Below are positions 52,681 to 62,550 of a stretch of 64,000 nucleotides of DNA, in pieces. This DNA comes from Chaetoceros tenuissimus (Eukaryota > Bacillariophyta > Thalassiosirophyceae > Chaetocerotales > Chaetocerotaceae), in NCBI GenBank assembly GCA_021927905.1, contig BLLK01000022.1:3100001-3164000 (forward strand), written 5' to 3'. Position numbers and translations under genes: made by a program. A model generated the notes under the pieces. The model was given only the letters and a program-made list of their open reading frames with translations, had not been told where the DNA came from and ran no database searches. Every line of letters begins with the position of its first letter. Position 1 is the stretch's first letter.

Positions 52681-53092
52681 GTTTCGTTATTCATTTCCTT
52701 TGAAAATATGATAGCATTCATCAGAGCTAGACATATGGTATCAATCAAGCATCAACTCTATTTGTGGCTGGAAGCCTAAGGCCTCCTCGTTTAATCTTGT
52801 GAAGAATAAAATTGGAAACTTTTCAAGACTTTTTAGTCGTGCTTTAAGAGTCAATTCATCTCATTCTTCTCCTAAACTACCAACTTGATATGGACGTATG
52901 TATGACGTCATTGACACCAAAAATTGTAACGAACACTAAATTTTGAAAATGAAATCTTGCTGCTTCTACCTACATAGATGTGCATATCTCCCTTTCCTAT
53001 TGATTCAATAGAACTAGACTACCTTCTACTTATTCTTACAGCTCTTCACTCTCGACTACGTTAGAAATAAAAGAAGCAAAGAACAGTAAAAA
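52681..53092. promoter_or_regulatory. divergent promoter with TGACGTCA
   Basis: A spacer of 412 bases between the minus-strand HRDC-RING gene and the plus-strand RGG-rich gene. It contains TGACGTCA at 52913-52920 within 'gtatgacgtcattgac', preceded by a near copy 'tggacgtatgta'. It is one of three such sites in the window, each in or near a divergent or upstream promoter. Confidence 0.5.
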
Positions 53093-54673
53093 ATGAAATT
53101 CTCAGTTGCAATTCTCGCATCTTTGCTCTCTTCTTCAGCAGAGGCATTCACAACACATCCTGCATCCCTCAGCAGCATGTCATCTCCCTCCCCCTTTTCC
53201 TCAGCCCTTCATCTATCAGAATACAACATGGGATACTCCCGTCGAGGAGAAGACGTAAACGCCATGTCCATGCAACAACTCAAATCAATAGTCAACCGAA
53301 TGGGCTTTGACGAACGTGGACACGATCGAGCTGCCCTCGTCATGATTGCCAAAGGCTATCCAGATGCCGTACGTGCCGTCCCTTTGAATGGATACAGGGA
53401 TCGTCATGAAATGTATGATAGAGGTTATGAACGTTTTGGAAGTGATTACAATTCTCGAGGAGTTGGTATGGACTACAGAGGGAATGTGAGGTATCAGGAT
53501 CGATCGGCTCCTACAAGAATGTATGAGGAGTATGATCGTCGTGACAGATATTATGATGATCGTAGACCGCCAGAGTTTTATGATGAGTATGACGATGATG
53601 AGGATTTGTATTTTGAGAATGATTATCGGACAGGGAAGAATGGACCGCCTGTTCAGAGACGTGAACGTATGGAGAGAAGGGATATGGGTCCTTCGAGAGA
53701 TTTGGCTTCGAATAGAGGACCTATGGAACAAAATGTTGTCGGGCGTAGAGCTCCTCCTCCTCCTCCTCCACCTATGGATGATAGAAGAATGGATGATCGA
53801 CAAAGAGAGCCACCTATGGAACCGCCTATGGAAAGAAAAGAACCAAGCATGAATACTATGCCAGGTATGGATCCGAAAGAAAGAGAATTATTCGAGAGGG
53901 AACTCGCAAGGCAGAAACGAGGTCAAAGGACTGGACCAGCAAATTTTGGAGGGGATGCACCGGGGTTTAATCCTGTTCCTGGTTCAAGTGGAAAAACAAA
54001 TGCTCCTCCTTCTACTTCTCCTACTTCTTCCAACACAAATACATCTTCAGAAAGAAGGAATGAGAATCCTCGAAAAGATTTGGAACAAATGACTTATGGC
54101 GAATTGCAACAAGCTGTGCAAAAAATGGGATTTGATCCAAAGAATCATGATCAAGCTGCTTTACAAATGATTTTAAAAGGATATCCCGAAGCAGTCAATG
54201 CGAGGCCTTTGAACGGACCTGGGGATAATCGTGATGACGACTTTTATTTGAGAGATGATCGATACCTTGATGAGGAATATTATGCTTCCAGAGGATCTCC
54301 ACGTTCTCCGCGAGGTGGCAGGCCAGAACGAGGTGGGCCTGGTGGGGAAAGAAGACCTATTGATCCTAGAAGTCTTTCCAATGGAGACATGAGAGGTAAT
54401 GGACGTGGAGACATGAGAGGAGATAGCAGAGGTATGAGAGGAAGAAGTAATGGCGATAGAAGAGGAGGAAGAGAATTTTATGATGAAAGAGACATGAGAG
54501 AACGTCGTCCAAATGGAAATGACAACTATGGACCAAGACCTCGAGGAGGTGGTGATAGAGGGTACGACGAGAGATTTTACAATGGTGGATATGATGACTT
54601 CAGAAGAGGTGGCGGTCCAAGGGGAGCACCACCACCTGGATATTATGGTGATAATCGCCGTGGGGGATACTAA
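53093..54673 (+). CDS. plastid-type presequence, disordered RGG-rich protein with two motif copies
   Basis: A 526-residue protein. It begins with a signal peptide ending 'SSSAEAFTTHP', the A-F junction with Phe19 expected for diatom plastid import. Two 43-residue copies of one motif lie at about 58-100 ('QLKSIVNRMGFDERGHDRAA', 'GYPDAVRAVPLNG') and 333-375 ('ELQQAVQKMGFDPKNHDQAA', 'GYPEAVNARPLNG'). The rest is low complexity: Asp/Arg/Tyr-rich, a run of prolines near residue 225, and Arg/Gly-rich RGG repeats from about 395 to the end. The motif is a short helical pair with no family I recognise. RGG tracts bind RNA or drive condensates. A plastid RNA-binding or condensate scaffold role is possible but only inferred. 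Confidence 0.8.
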   Translation: MKFSVAILASLLSSSAEAFTTHPASLSSMSSPSPFSSALHLSEYNMGYSRRGEDVNAMSMQQLKSIVNRMGFDERGHDRAALVMIAKGYPDAVRAVPLNGYRDRHEMYDRGYERFGSDYNSRGVGMDYRGNVRYQDRSAPTRMYEEYDRRDRYYDDRRPPEFYDEYDDDEDLYFENDYRTGKNGPPVQRRERMERRDMGPSRDLASNRGPMEQNVVGRRAPPPPPPPMDDRRMDDRQREPPMEPPMERKEPSMNTMPGMDPKERELFERELARQKRGQRTGPANFGGDAPGFNPVPGSSGKTNAPPSTSPTSSNTNTSSERRNENPRKDLEQMTYGELQQAVQKMGFDPKNHDQAALQMILKGYPEAVNARPLNGPGDNRDDDFYLRDDRYLDEEYYASRGSPRSPRGGRPERGGPGGERRPIDPRSLSNGDMRGNGRGDMRGDSRGMRGRSNGDRRGGREFYDERDMRERRPNGNDNYGPRPRGGGDRGYDERFYNGGYDDFRRGGGPRGAPPPGYYGDNRRGGY

Positions 54674-54884
54674 AAGAAATACATTTGAAACAACAAGTAG
54701 AAATTGATAGAGATAAATATTTTGAGTTTATATCATGTAACATGCTTCATCATGTTATATCTTCTCCTCATTATCCTTAACAAAACAGTGTGCTTTACTA
54801 TTATTGAAATATGAGATGAAGATTTTTGAAATAAGTCTAGCTACCTCTATTTTAATGTTTCAATGAAAATCGTACGGGCATGTT

Positions 54885-55709
54885 TCAATCAAAGACATGG
54901 CACAACTCTCTTGGATCTTCAGGTAAGTCCTCGAAAGCGTGTGGATCAATACCAATGTGCATGTCATCGTTTGCATCATCTAGATTAAGGCGAGGGAGTA
55001 ATTCGTCTTCTTTCACGGTGGTAGGTGTAGATGTAAGTATATGTAGATTTGTTGTAATTGTAGGAACCACTGGTAAGATGGGGACTTCTTTACTAACTGT
55101 AGAATATGGCATGAAAGAGAAAAGAAAACTCAAAACTTGTGATTCAAGCGGAATATCTTGCTCGTATCTCCTCTTCAACAAATCTGATTCAAAAGAAATC
55201 ACATTTCCCCTCTTTTCCTCTTTACTTACTTTTGTGTTGGAGCTATTTGTGCTCGGATCATAGTGATTTTCAACAGAGGAGGAGAAACTCTTCATACTAC
55301 AAGAGTAGGAAGGCATAGGCTGCGTAGTATGAAATTGAGGCTCCTCGAATGGCATTTCACCTCCAAAATCATCACTCTGAGACGAAGAGACCACTCTTTT
55401 GATACGTGCACACAACGCACTCTGTGATCTCAAAAACTGATGATGATAATAACAACCCCTGTCAGGATTATCTAGTCCTAAAATCATTCTAAAGTTCCAA
55501 TTATTGAGACTTCTACGGATCCTCTGATATTTTGCCGTACCAAAGAAGAGTGGCAAAAGCTCCTCTTCAAGTCGTTTCTTATCATGAATACGGAAACAGC
55601 GACCATGATCTTGCCAAGCAATGATAGAGTTGTACTGTTCAGTATTCGCATTTGTCTCGATATACTGTAGCATTTGGTAAAGTTTGATTGGGAACGTTTT
55701 CTTAGGCAT
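54885..55709 (-). CDS. HSF-like DNA-binding protein with DPRxLCxVFD tail
   Basis: A 274-residue protein. I start it at the ATG of 'MPKKTFPIKLYQML', which matches the paralog at 61639; the frame extends upstream only with a non-ATG codon. Residues 1-105 form an HSF-type DNA-binding domain: 'FPIKLYQML', 'IIAWQDHGRCFRIHD', 'RIRRSLNNWNFRMI', 'GCYYHHQFLR'. Next comes 'PFEEPQFHT', shared with the other two members, then a Ser-rich region. The C-terminus is 'LPEDPRELCHVFD', also shared. There is no leucine zipper. The conserved acidic-hydrophobic tail could be an activation or partner-binding motif. Confidence 0.85.
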   Translation of the reverse strand: MPKKTFPIKLYQMLQYIETNANTEQYNSIIAWQDHGRCFRIHDKKRLEEELLPLFFGTAKYQRIRRSLNNWNFRMILGLDNPDRGCYYHHQFLRSQSALCARIKRVVSSSQSDDFGGEMPFEEPQFHTTQPMPSYSCSMKSFSSSVENHYDPSTNSSNTKVSKEEKRGNVISFESDLLKRRYEQDIPLESQVLSFLFSFMPYSTVSKEVPILPVVPTITTNLHILTSTPTTVKEDELLPRLNLDDANDDMHIGIDPHAFEDLPEDPRELCHVFD

Positions 55710-56411
55710 CTTTGATCTTTGGTAATTATTCACCTAGTGTTGAAAATATGAGTATTACTTCTCTGTCCAGCCGGCACTACTAAGCCGTTCAAGGGAATAC
55801 ATGCCAGATCTGACACACATGTTCTTGGATAGAATGAGTGGTGTGTACGTACAAAATGGTTCTTTAACAGGATATTCATTCGTGCCAAATGATCATGTTT
55901 CACTCCTACTATTGTGAACAAGAGAAGCGGCATATCCGGAAGAAACACAGTGGTTCTCGAGCAGCCTTTCATTCGTGCCAAATCATCTATGTTTAACTCA
56001 ACCTAATGATGAAATAATTAGCAATTTCATCTCAGATTCAGCCACACACAAATACATTTTTACTACGATCTTAGAGTTGCAACATGTTTATTCTTTTCTA
56101 CTACGAGAACTTATGAAATCGTTCAGTTCCCTTTGTCGGATTAATTCTTATCTCCGAGCCTGAGACATTTTTATGAATCGAGAATCATTTCTCGTTTCTG
56201 AAAAGAAGGTGACGACGTACTTATGATTCATAGAATCATGAAGTACGTCATTTTGAAAGTGTCTTTAGCTAAATGAGTACTGATTTAGATATTGACTCGA
56301 AGAATCATTTCTCCTCATCTTGAATCTTGAAGAAACGAACACAGAGTAGGATACTCATACAACATAGAATTACACCGTCAAATCTATTTGTTACGCCCGG
56401 CACACCAATTC
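55710..56411. other. intergenic with a hairpin near 56211-56246
   Basis: No gene is supported. 'gacgtacttatgattc' and 'gaatcatgaagtacgtc' form an imperfect inverted pair around 56211-56246, 170 bases before the CNBD-bestrophin gene. The phrase 'ttcgtgccaaat.atc' occurs twice, near 55880 and 55972. Both may be promoter elements of the flanking genes, which are divergent. Confidence 0.45.
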
Positions 56412-58175
56412 ATGAAACGAGTGCTTTCGCCACTCACCTGTCTTTTCTCCCTTTGGTCAGTAGGTGCCTTCACAACGATATCGACTTTCTCTGCGACTGC
56501 GGCAAGGAGAACAACAAGGAGGTGCACCATACAACAACGCCATCCATTGACACAACATAAAACTAATGATGGGGAATTATTCGACCTTTCTGCCACTGTT
56601 TCTTTACTAGACTTTGAGCAAGACAAGACGGATGATGAAATTCTTTTTATAATAGAGACAATACTAAAAAATGCTCGTGATTCAAATGTTGATATTTCAG
56701 ACTCCAACCTATTGGAACTTGTTGAAGCATGCGAAAGGAAACTAGCGACTAGAAATGATGATATTTACGTGCAAGGGGAATCTGAATATATTTATTTAAT
56801 CAAAGATGGAACATGTCTACCATTTCTAGAGGGGAAACAACATGGGGAAATAAAGGCTGGACACTTGTTTGGTAAGGCATCATTTTTTCATAGGATTGCA
56901 ACATTAGGATTTTTCTCAATCTGCTTCTTGTTTCTTACAACAAGCATATGGTGATGATAAATCAGCAAAATCTGTCATGGTCACTTCAAACACTTTAGTA
57001 TACTATCAAATTCAAGAGGCTGTCTTTCGAAAGATTCTCGGTGAATCAATTATTCAGCAGATCTTTTCACCGGGAGTAGATTATAACAAGGGTCAAGATT
57101 CAATATCCAATCCAATAGACGAGAAGAATGACCAGTTTGCAACAACAACGTCATCGGAAATATGTACAGCTCAATCTTTCGATACCAGGGAGGGTATAAA
57201 TTTTATACCCTTGAAAACAAATAGCTCCTGGTTTTGGTCTGAGTATGATGGATCAATTTTGCAAATTATTTCAACAGACCAAATAGTCTTGAATACCTTA
57301 GTCACAACAATTCTCGTTCTCTTCATTCGAATCATGACTGGTGAAACTCTGTTCTCGGAAATAGATGATTCTCTTCCATTTTTGCAAAATCTTAGATATG
57401 TCAAAGGTAAGTGTAGTCCTTATTGCTAACAGTAATGCACTATTTTTTCTAGGCACAACAATACTAACCTCAAGGAGCAATCCAGAAATTTGGCAAAATG
57501 CAAGTCGAATTCACGACGCTTTTCTCTCTGACTTTTTTCTACCATAGCTTCTCTTTCTGGCAATCAATACGTGATTTGAATTCCAAACTTGATACTGAAA
57601 TTTCAACATTCTCATTTCTTATTCGAACAAATTTACAAAAGGATGCAATTGGTGATCTTACAAGTGAATCAGCAGAGTTTCTCGAAGACATCTGTATGAC
57701 GATATCTAGAGAAAGAAAGTCAAATTGCACCAGTGATGCTGAACTAGAAATGGCTCTGATTCGAATTAAAGAAGCAATGAAAAGAGGAGTTTTGATTGAA
57801 GAGTCTTTTACGAAAGGAATGATATTGCAGAAAATCATAGATATCAGAGCTGCCTCTCAACTTTTGTTGACAAAATTGGAAGAACGAATACCTCTTGTCT
57901 ATGTTCAATTGGTGAAAATAGTGGTGGACTTATTTCTTTTTGTTGCACCATTTGCGCTTTATATCGACATACAGGAGTACTCTATTTTAGCCGTTGGTGT
58001 GTTGACTTTTTTGTACTCAGGACTGAATACATTGGCCAAAATGATGTTGCATCCATTTGATAAAGAAGAAATGCCCATGGATACAAGCCTCGACTACAAT
58101 CTTGTTATCTTTTTGATATGCTGTATTTCATTAGAACTAAATCATCTTGGTGTATTATCATTTTGGAATTATTGA
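56412..58175 (+). CDS. cyclic-nucleotide-binding-like domain fused to bestrophin-like membrane domain
   Basis: Exon 1 (56412-56871) and exon 2 (56945-57406) join in phase across a 73-base GT-AG intron. The last exon ends at 58175; its acceptor is uncertain (57453 or, in the frame that stays open, 57475). The N-terminus is a signal peptide with an A-F junction ('SLWSVGAFTTIST'), so plastid targeting is likely. Residues about 115-190 look like a CRP-type cyclic-nucleotide domain: 'IYVQGESEYIYLIKDG' and 'GEIKAGHLFG'. The C-terminal 200 residues match the second half of bestrophins: 'ERIPLVYVQLVKIVVDLFL', 'APFALYI', 'GLNTLAKMMLHPFDKEEMP'. Bestrophins are anion channels, and plastid members carry bicarbonate or chloride in algae. 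The fusion suggests a gated thylakoid or envelope channel. Confidence 0.7.
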
Positions 58176-58264
58176 GATGTAAGGATATTAAAGACTTGCT
58201 CGTAGTATGATGCAACAACGAAGGATAAATAAGCGATGGCCGCGTGATTAGAAACTAATGTAAC

Positions 58265-58267
<3 letters not shown>

Positions 58268-58295
<28 letters not shown>
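58268..58295. repeat. (TA)n microsatellite
   Basis: An uninterrupted TA run of about 28 bases in the 3' flank between the bestrophin-like gene and the HSF-like gene. Confidence 0.9.
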
Positions 58296-58299
<4 letters not shown>

Positions 58300-58393
58300 A
58301 CATACAAAATTTTATACTAGTCCAAATTTATCTATCGATATTGTTGAGAATAGTACAAATGAATCGGCTCTTTTCATTATTTCCATTCGAAAC

Positions 58394-59170
58394 TTAGTCA
58401 AAGACATCACACAGTCCTCTTGGGTCGTCAGGCAAAAGTGCCTTCAATTCTTGAATAGTTTGAGTATCAAAATCAATTCTAATGTTCTCTTCGTTTGCAA
58501 GTGGGTTCCAATAAGATGGATTATCTTGATTCACATGAGTTCGTTGAGATGAATTTCCTCTTGGGTCGTCAGACAAAAATGCATTCATTTGTTGCAAAGT
58601 TTGAGTATCAAAATCAATGCCAATCTTCTCTTCATGACTAACATGCGTTTGTTGAGATGAATTATAGCTTTCGAAGTCCACTTCGCCATCATTCTTTCTA
58701 CGACTACTACCATAACTACCACATGATGTAGAACAACTCCCATGTGAAAATGTTACAGAGGAAGAACTCGACATGGACTTCACGCATATTTGTGGCATAG
58801 GTGGCATGGTATGAAATTTTGGCTCTTGAAAAGGAAGCTGATCATCGTCAGAAATTGCAGAACTTCTTTTCATCGACTCACACAACTTGTATTGCGATCG
58901 TAAGAACATCGGATGATAGTAGCATCCTTTATCAGGATTTTTAATCCCTTGAATTTGCTTGAAGCCCCATTTGTTAAGATTTCGACGAAGAGTCTGATAT
59001 CGATTTGTGCTGAAGAAGAGATGCAATAACTCTTCTTCCAACCTCTTCTTGTCATGAATACGGAAGCAGCGACCATGTGGTTGCCAAGACATTATATAGT
59101 TACGTTCGTGCCTTTCGATGTGCTCTAGCATCCTGTAGAGCTTGACTGGAAATGAGAGTTTTTTCTTCAT
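58394..59170 (-). CDS. HSF-like DNA-binding protein with duplicated tail segment
   Basis: A 258-residue protein starting 'MKKKLSFPVKLYRMLEHIE'. The HSF-type domain covers about residues 5-100 ('IMSWQPHGRCFRIHDKKRL', 'LRRNLNKWGFKQI', 'GCYYHPMFLR'). It shares 'PFQEPKFHT' with its paralogs and ends 'LLPDDPRGLCDVFD'. The tail segment 'IGIDFDTQTLQQMNAFLSDD' is duplicated: a second copy with 'IRIDFDTQTIQELKALLPDD' follows about 47 residues later, seen also in the DNA at about 58418-58500 and 58558-58640. So the C-terminal motif was tandemly copied in this member. Probably a nuclear transcription factor. Confidence 0.85.
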   Translation of the reverse strand: MKKKLSFPVKLYRMLEHIERHERNYIMSWQPHGRCFRIHDKKRLEEELLHLFFSTNRYQTLRRNLNKWGFKQIQGIKNPDKGCYYHPMFLRSQYKLCESMKRSSAISDDDQLPFQEPKFHTMPPMPQICVKSMSSSSSVTFSHGSCSTSCGSYGSSRRKNDGEVDFESYNSSQQTHVSHEEKIGIDFDTQTLQQMNAFLSDDPRGNSSQRTHVNQDNPSYWNPLANEENIRIDFDTQTIQELKALLPDDPRGLCDVFD

Positions 59171-59990
59171 CGGGTGTTAGTTTAGATCTACTCTTTCGAT
59201 ACAACAAGTTAAAGCCGGTAGGGGTTAGGCCTCCTTATTCTTTTGTAAGAGAAAATGAAGAAAATGTATTGTGATGAATTAAAATTACACTGGCGCCCCG
59301 CGCCCCGCAGCCCCGAAGATGCAAGAAAACCACACTGACTTATTCTATGATACCACTAAAGATACCGGTACGTACTATTTCGGAAGAACCTCTATTCTTC
59401 CTTAATGCAAAAGACGTCAGACATACGCAAGTGAATACGGGATCGAGGATTTCAGCTAGGGAAGGCACTTTCGATAATTTTTAAATAAAAAAAAAAAATC
59501 TAAAAAAAAGTGTAGTGGAATTTGCATAAAACAAAAAGTAATCGCTCATAGGTAAAGATTTTCAAAATATTCTTAATATTTGTAAACCATCCTCATACTT
59601 AAGTATGATCAAAACTTAATAAGGATTTAGATGTCGTCATGAAAATAATAAGTATGGTATGTAGCAAATTAAATAATCTAAAGGAGAATCAATAAGACGA
59701 ACATGCGATTCTTCTTCATACGAGCACAACAACAAAATGATGATTAATAATAGCAGCCACCTAATGAACTTTCAGGCATTTAGGGAAGGTAGAGAAGACA
59801 GCTTCATGAAGTTCTATGAGTATCATGGTGTCAATACTGTGTCAATGAATTCTTATATGACCATGACCGCTACAAATTGAAATAATAGTTTCTCCATTTT
59901 GCAATGCCTCAAAATTTTCAGTCATCTTTAAGCAAGTAATATACAAACTAGCATCATAAATTTGAATGTTACTTTATAGTATCATTAGCA
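59171..59990. other. intergenic, GC-rich island inside AT-rich DNA
   Basis: No gene is supported. A short GC-rich island ('ggcgccccgcgccccgcagc') lies near 59293-59312, in strong contrast to its surroundings. Poly-A runs near 59490-59510 follow. The rest is AT-rich. Confidence 0.5.
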
Positions 59991-60443
59991 ATGTCTCCCC
60001 TGTCTAAATTCATGATCAAGAATATATCCACGGGGGATAATAGAAAAATCAGAAGAATTATCACCTACACTGATCTATCCCCTGTACAAGAAGGAAAAGT
60101 AGATGATATCATTCATTCTTCCAGCAACAATTACGCTCATCATTATGGATGGGATCACTATAAAGGAGAAGATAGAGATATAACAAACTTCAATGCGAAT
60201 CCACCAGGCAGTATTACTAACTCTGTTGAATTTTTTAATAAGAACGACGAAGATGACGGAAGTTTTATGACAAATGCACACGCGTGGCGCAAGAAGCGAA
60301 ATTTCCAACAAAGGAAAAAATACAGTGCTAGTAATTCGCATGGCTCCTCTTGGTTCTCTTCTATACAGTCTGTTTCACAAGGAGTTAGGCACTTTTCTGT
60401 ACCCCAGCATTCTAGATCAAGAATGCCAACTTTATGGGAATAG
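59991..60443 (+). CDS. hypothetical small basic protein
   Basis: A 150-residue open frame with ATG, starting 'MSPLSKFMIKNISTG'. It is rich in Asn, Ser, His and Arg, with no recognised domain, signal peptide or membrane segment. It could be a real small gene, but there is no paralog in the window and no other support than frame length and composition ('WRKKRNFQQRKKY' is a basic patch). Confidence 0.35.
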   Translation: MSPLSKFMIKNISTGDNRKIRRIITYTDLSPVQEGKVDDIIHSSSNNYAHHYGWDHYKGEDRDITNFNANPPGSITNSVEFFNKNDEDDGSFMTNAHAWRKKRNFQQRKKYSASNSHGSSWFSSIQSVSQGVRHFSVPQHSRSRMPTLWE

Positions 60444-60946
60444 GAACACTACAATCATGAACTTGATTCTGTTTGTTACCTATAAGCTTTCATAATACTT
60501 TTAAAATATTTTTCTCTTTCAAGACATCAAAGTTGCTAGTAGCTAGCTACTAGAATGATCTATTCTCTTTGGTTTTTCTTTTTTTAGGCTAGCATTTGGG
60601 ACTAACATGGAAAAATGAATCGTTAGAAATCACCATGCCAAATCAGAGCGAGAAATAAAGATATGGCTTTTTCCTTTGCTGCTTTAGAAAAGTATTTCGT
60701 ATTTCTCATCATTTCATCCTCGCTTCTTCTGTCCCTCTGTCAAGAATAACCTGAATAGTGCCCACTAATTCTTTTCTCATTCGTCTGCTTGTTTAACATA
60801 TGCACAAAGACAAAATTCTTCTAAGGGAGTATTTGATTCATTTATTGGAAGTTAATATTTGAACTTCCAAAAACGAAATAAATAGTCAATTGATGCTGTC
60901 ATGCTGTCAGAATATTGTAGAGTGTAAGTCAATTCTCGTATTCATT
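60444..60946. other. intergenic spacer
   Basis: AT-rich DNA with no supported gene. The tandem repeat begins at its right edge. Confidence 0.4.
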
Positions 60947-61262
60947 GCTTCGCAAAATGACACCTCGATGACGTACAACTTCATCATCACAAGAATGATA
61001 GAACAAGGACGATGCAGATCATGTGAACTTCCCAATGAAAGAAGATCTGTATGCTTCGCAAGATGAAACCTAATGATGTTGGTTTTATCATCTCAAGGAA
61101 TGATTAGTAGAATTTCATACCTACAGATCATGTAAAGCTACTTTTCAAATAAAGTAGAGTGCTTCGCAACGTGACACCTTGGTGACGTACAATTTCATCA
61201 TTGTAAGAAATGATGATGGAGGTCAATGCAGATCATTTGCAGGTCAAGAGGTGTTTCATTGT
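60947..61262. repeat. three diverged tandem repeats of about 107 bp
   Basis: Units begin with 'gcttcgca' at 60947, 61053 and 61161. Each has 'tgacacct.gatgacgta' or a variant, then 'ttcatcatc..aag.aatga' and 'gcagatcatgt' or a variant. The first and third units are closest and both keep 'gtgacgtaca' or 'atgacgtaca', a TGACGT element. The array lies 380-690 bases upstream of the HSF-like gene at 61639 and could act as a promoter array. Confidence 0.75.
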
Positions 61263-61638
61263 TTATTTTACATTTTAAGCCATTCATAGCAGTGCACATA
61301 ATTTTTTATTAACTTACTTTACTTTATAGTAATTAGTCGTTTCATTTGTCTGTTCTAAGTATACCCTTTTCAATACCTTATTTTGATCTAGCCTAATATG
61401 TCAAGAGTTCCCTCGGTTATGATCTGCGTAGGAACAACGAAATAGTACGTATTTTTAGAATTGATGACGTGGTCCTCCAGAGCAGATGCTTCCCACTTCC
61501 CATCTGGCATGCAATTAAAGGAAAAAGTTCCACATTTCCATTACGTACATTGATGTGTATTGATGACAAGGTCTTCCATCATATCTCTCTGAACATCAAC
61601 TTTCTTGCTTATATTTTTCACAATCATTTCAGCCAAGC
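61263..61638. other. upstream spacer of HSF-like gene
   Basis: No gene is seen. It contains 'ttgatgacgtggtcc' near 61462 and 'gatgacaaggtcttcc' near 61561, weak echoes of the repeat units upstream. Confidence 0.4.
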
Positions 61639-62333
61639 ATGCCGAGGAAAACTTTTCCAGTCAAACTATACCAAATGCTAGAGCATGCAGCTGTGCATGG
61701 CAAACAACACAGCTGCATTTCGTGGCAAAGCCATGGTCGCTGCTTCCGAGTTCATAATAAGAAGAGATTTGAGCAAGAGCTAATGCCGCTCTTTTTCAAA
61801 ACTCGACACTATGACAATTTCCGTAAGAGCCTTAACAATTACGGCTTCAAACTGATCCAAGGTATAAATAATCCAGATAAAGGATGCTACTATCACCCTA
61901 TGTTCATAAGGACCCAATTTTCTTTATGCTCATCTATGAAACTGGTATCCTCGTCAAGAGAACAGGACTTGGGAAGCAGATACACAACGCTTAGAAATAG
62001 TCCTCCTTCTAGAGAAAAAATGATGCCTTTTCAAGAACCAAATTTCCACCGCAGGAACCATATCCCAGTAGCTTCAAAGCAAACCAATCCTCAAACTGTA
62101 GTAGTGCTTCTTTGGTTTCTCAGCAGACTTCTCCTTCAAAAGATGATAAGAGTGTAAATAGAGTTAACATTCCAAGAACCGAAACTCAAGAAATCTACAA
62201 ATTGGCATGTGTATCGCCTATTGATACTACTGATGAGGATGGGATAAAAATTGACTTTGACAATTGTACTTTACAATTGATGAAAACGTTATTACCTGAA
62301 GATCCAAGAGTCTTGTGCAATGTATTTGATTGA
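61639..62333 (+). CDS. HSF-like DNA-binding protein, one frame step
   Basis: From the ATG at 61639 the frame gives 'MPRKTFPVKLYQMLEHAAV', 'SCISWQSHGRCFRVHNKKRF', 'FRKSLNNYGFKLI' and 'GCYYHPMFIR' (HSF-type domain, about residues 1-100), then 'PFQEPNFH' as in both paralogs. At about 62055-62075 the frame changes. The other frame continues 'ANQSSNCSSASLVSQQTSP' and ends 'LLPEDPRVLCNVFD' at 62333, the shared C-terminal motif. In the first frame the protein would instead stop at 62157. One base inserted or lost explains this, by real mutation or by assembly error. The retained tail suggests recent breakage or an intact gene. Confidence 0.7.
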
Positions 62334-62550
62334 TATGCTGTTACCAAGAGCACGCACAGACTTTCCAAATTTATATCATATTGTACTACCTAAATATAAA
62401 TAATATTACAAAAAGAAAGTTTTGTAAAATCTGCTACACCTGAGGCTACAATTTTGCTCGATGTGTGTTGATTTATTATTGTAGAAACTCTTTTTTATTG
62501 TACACTTCATTATAGTCTATAGTAATAAATGAATATTACCCATATGACAT

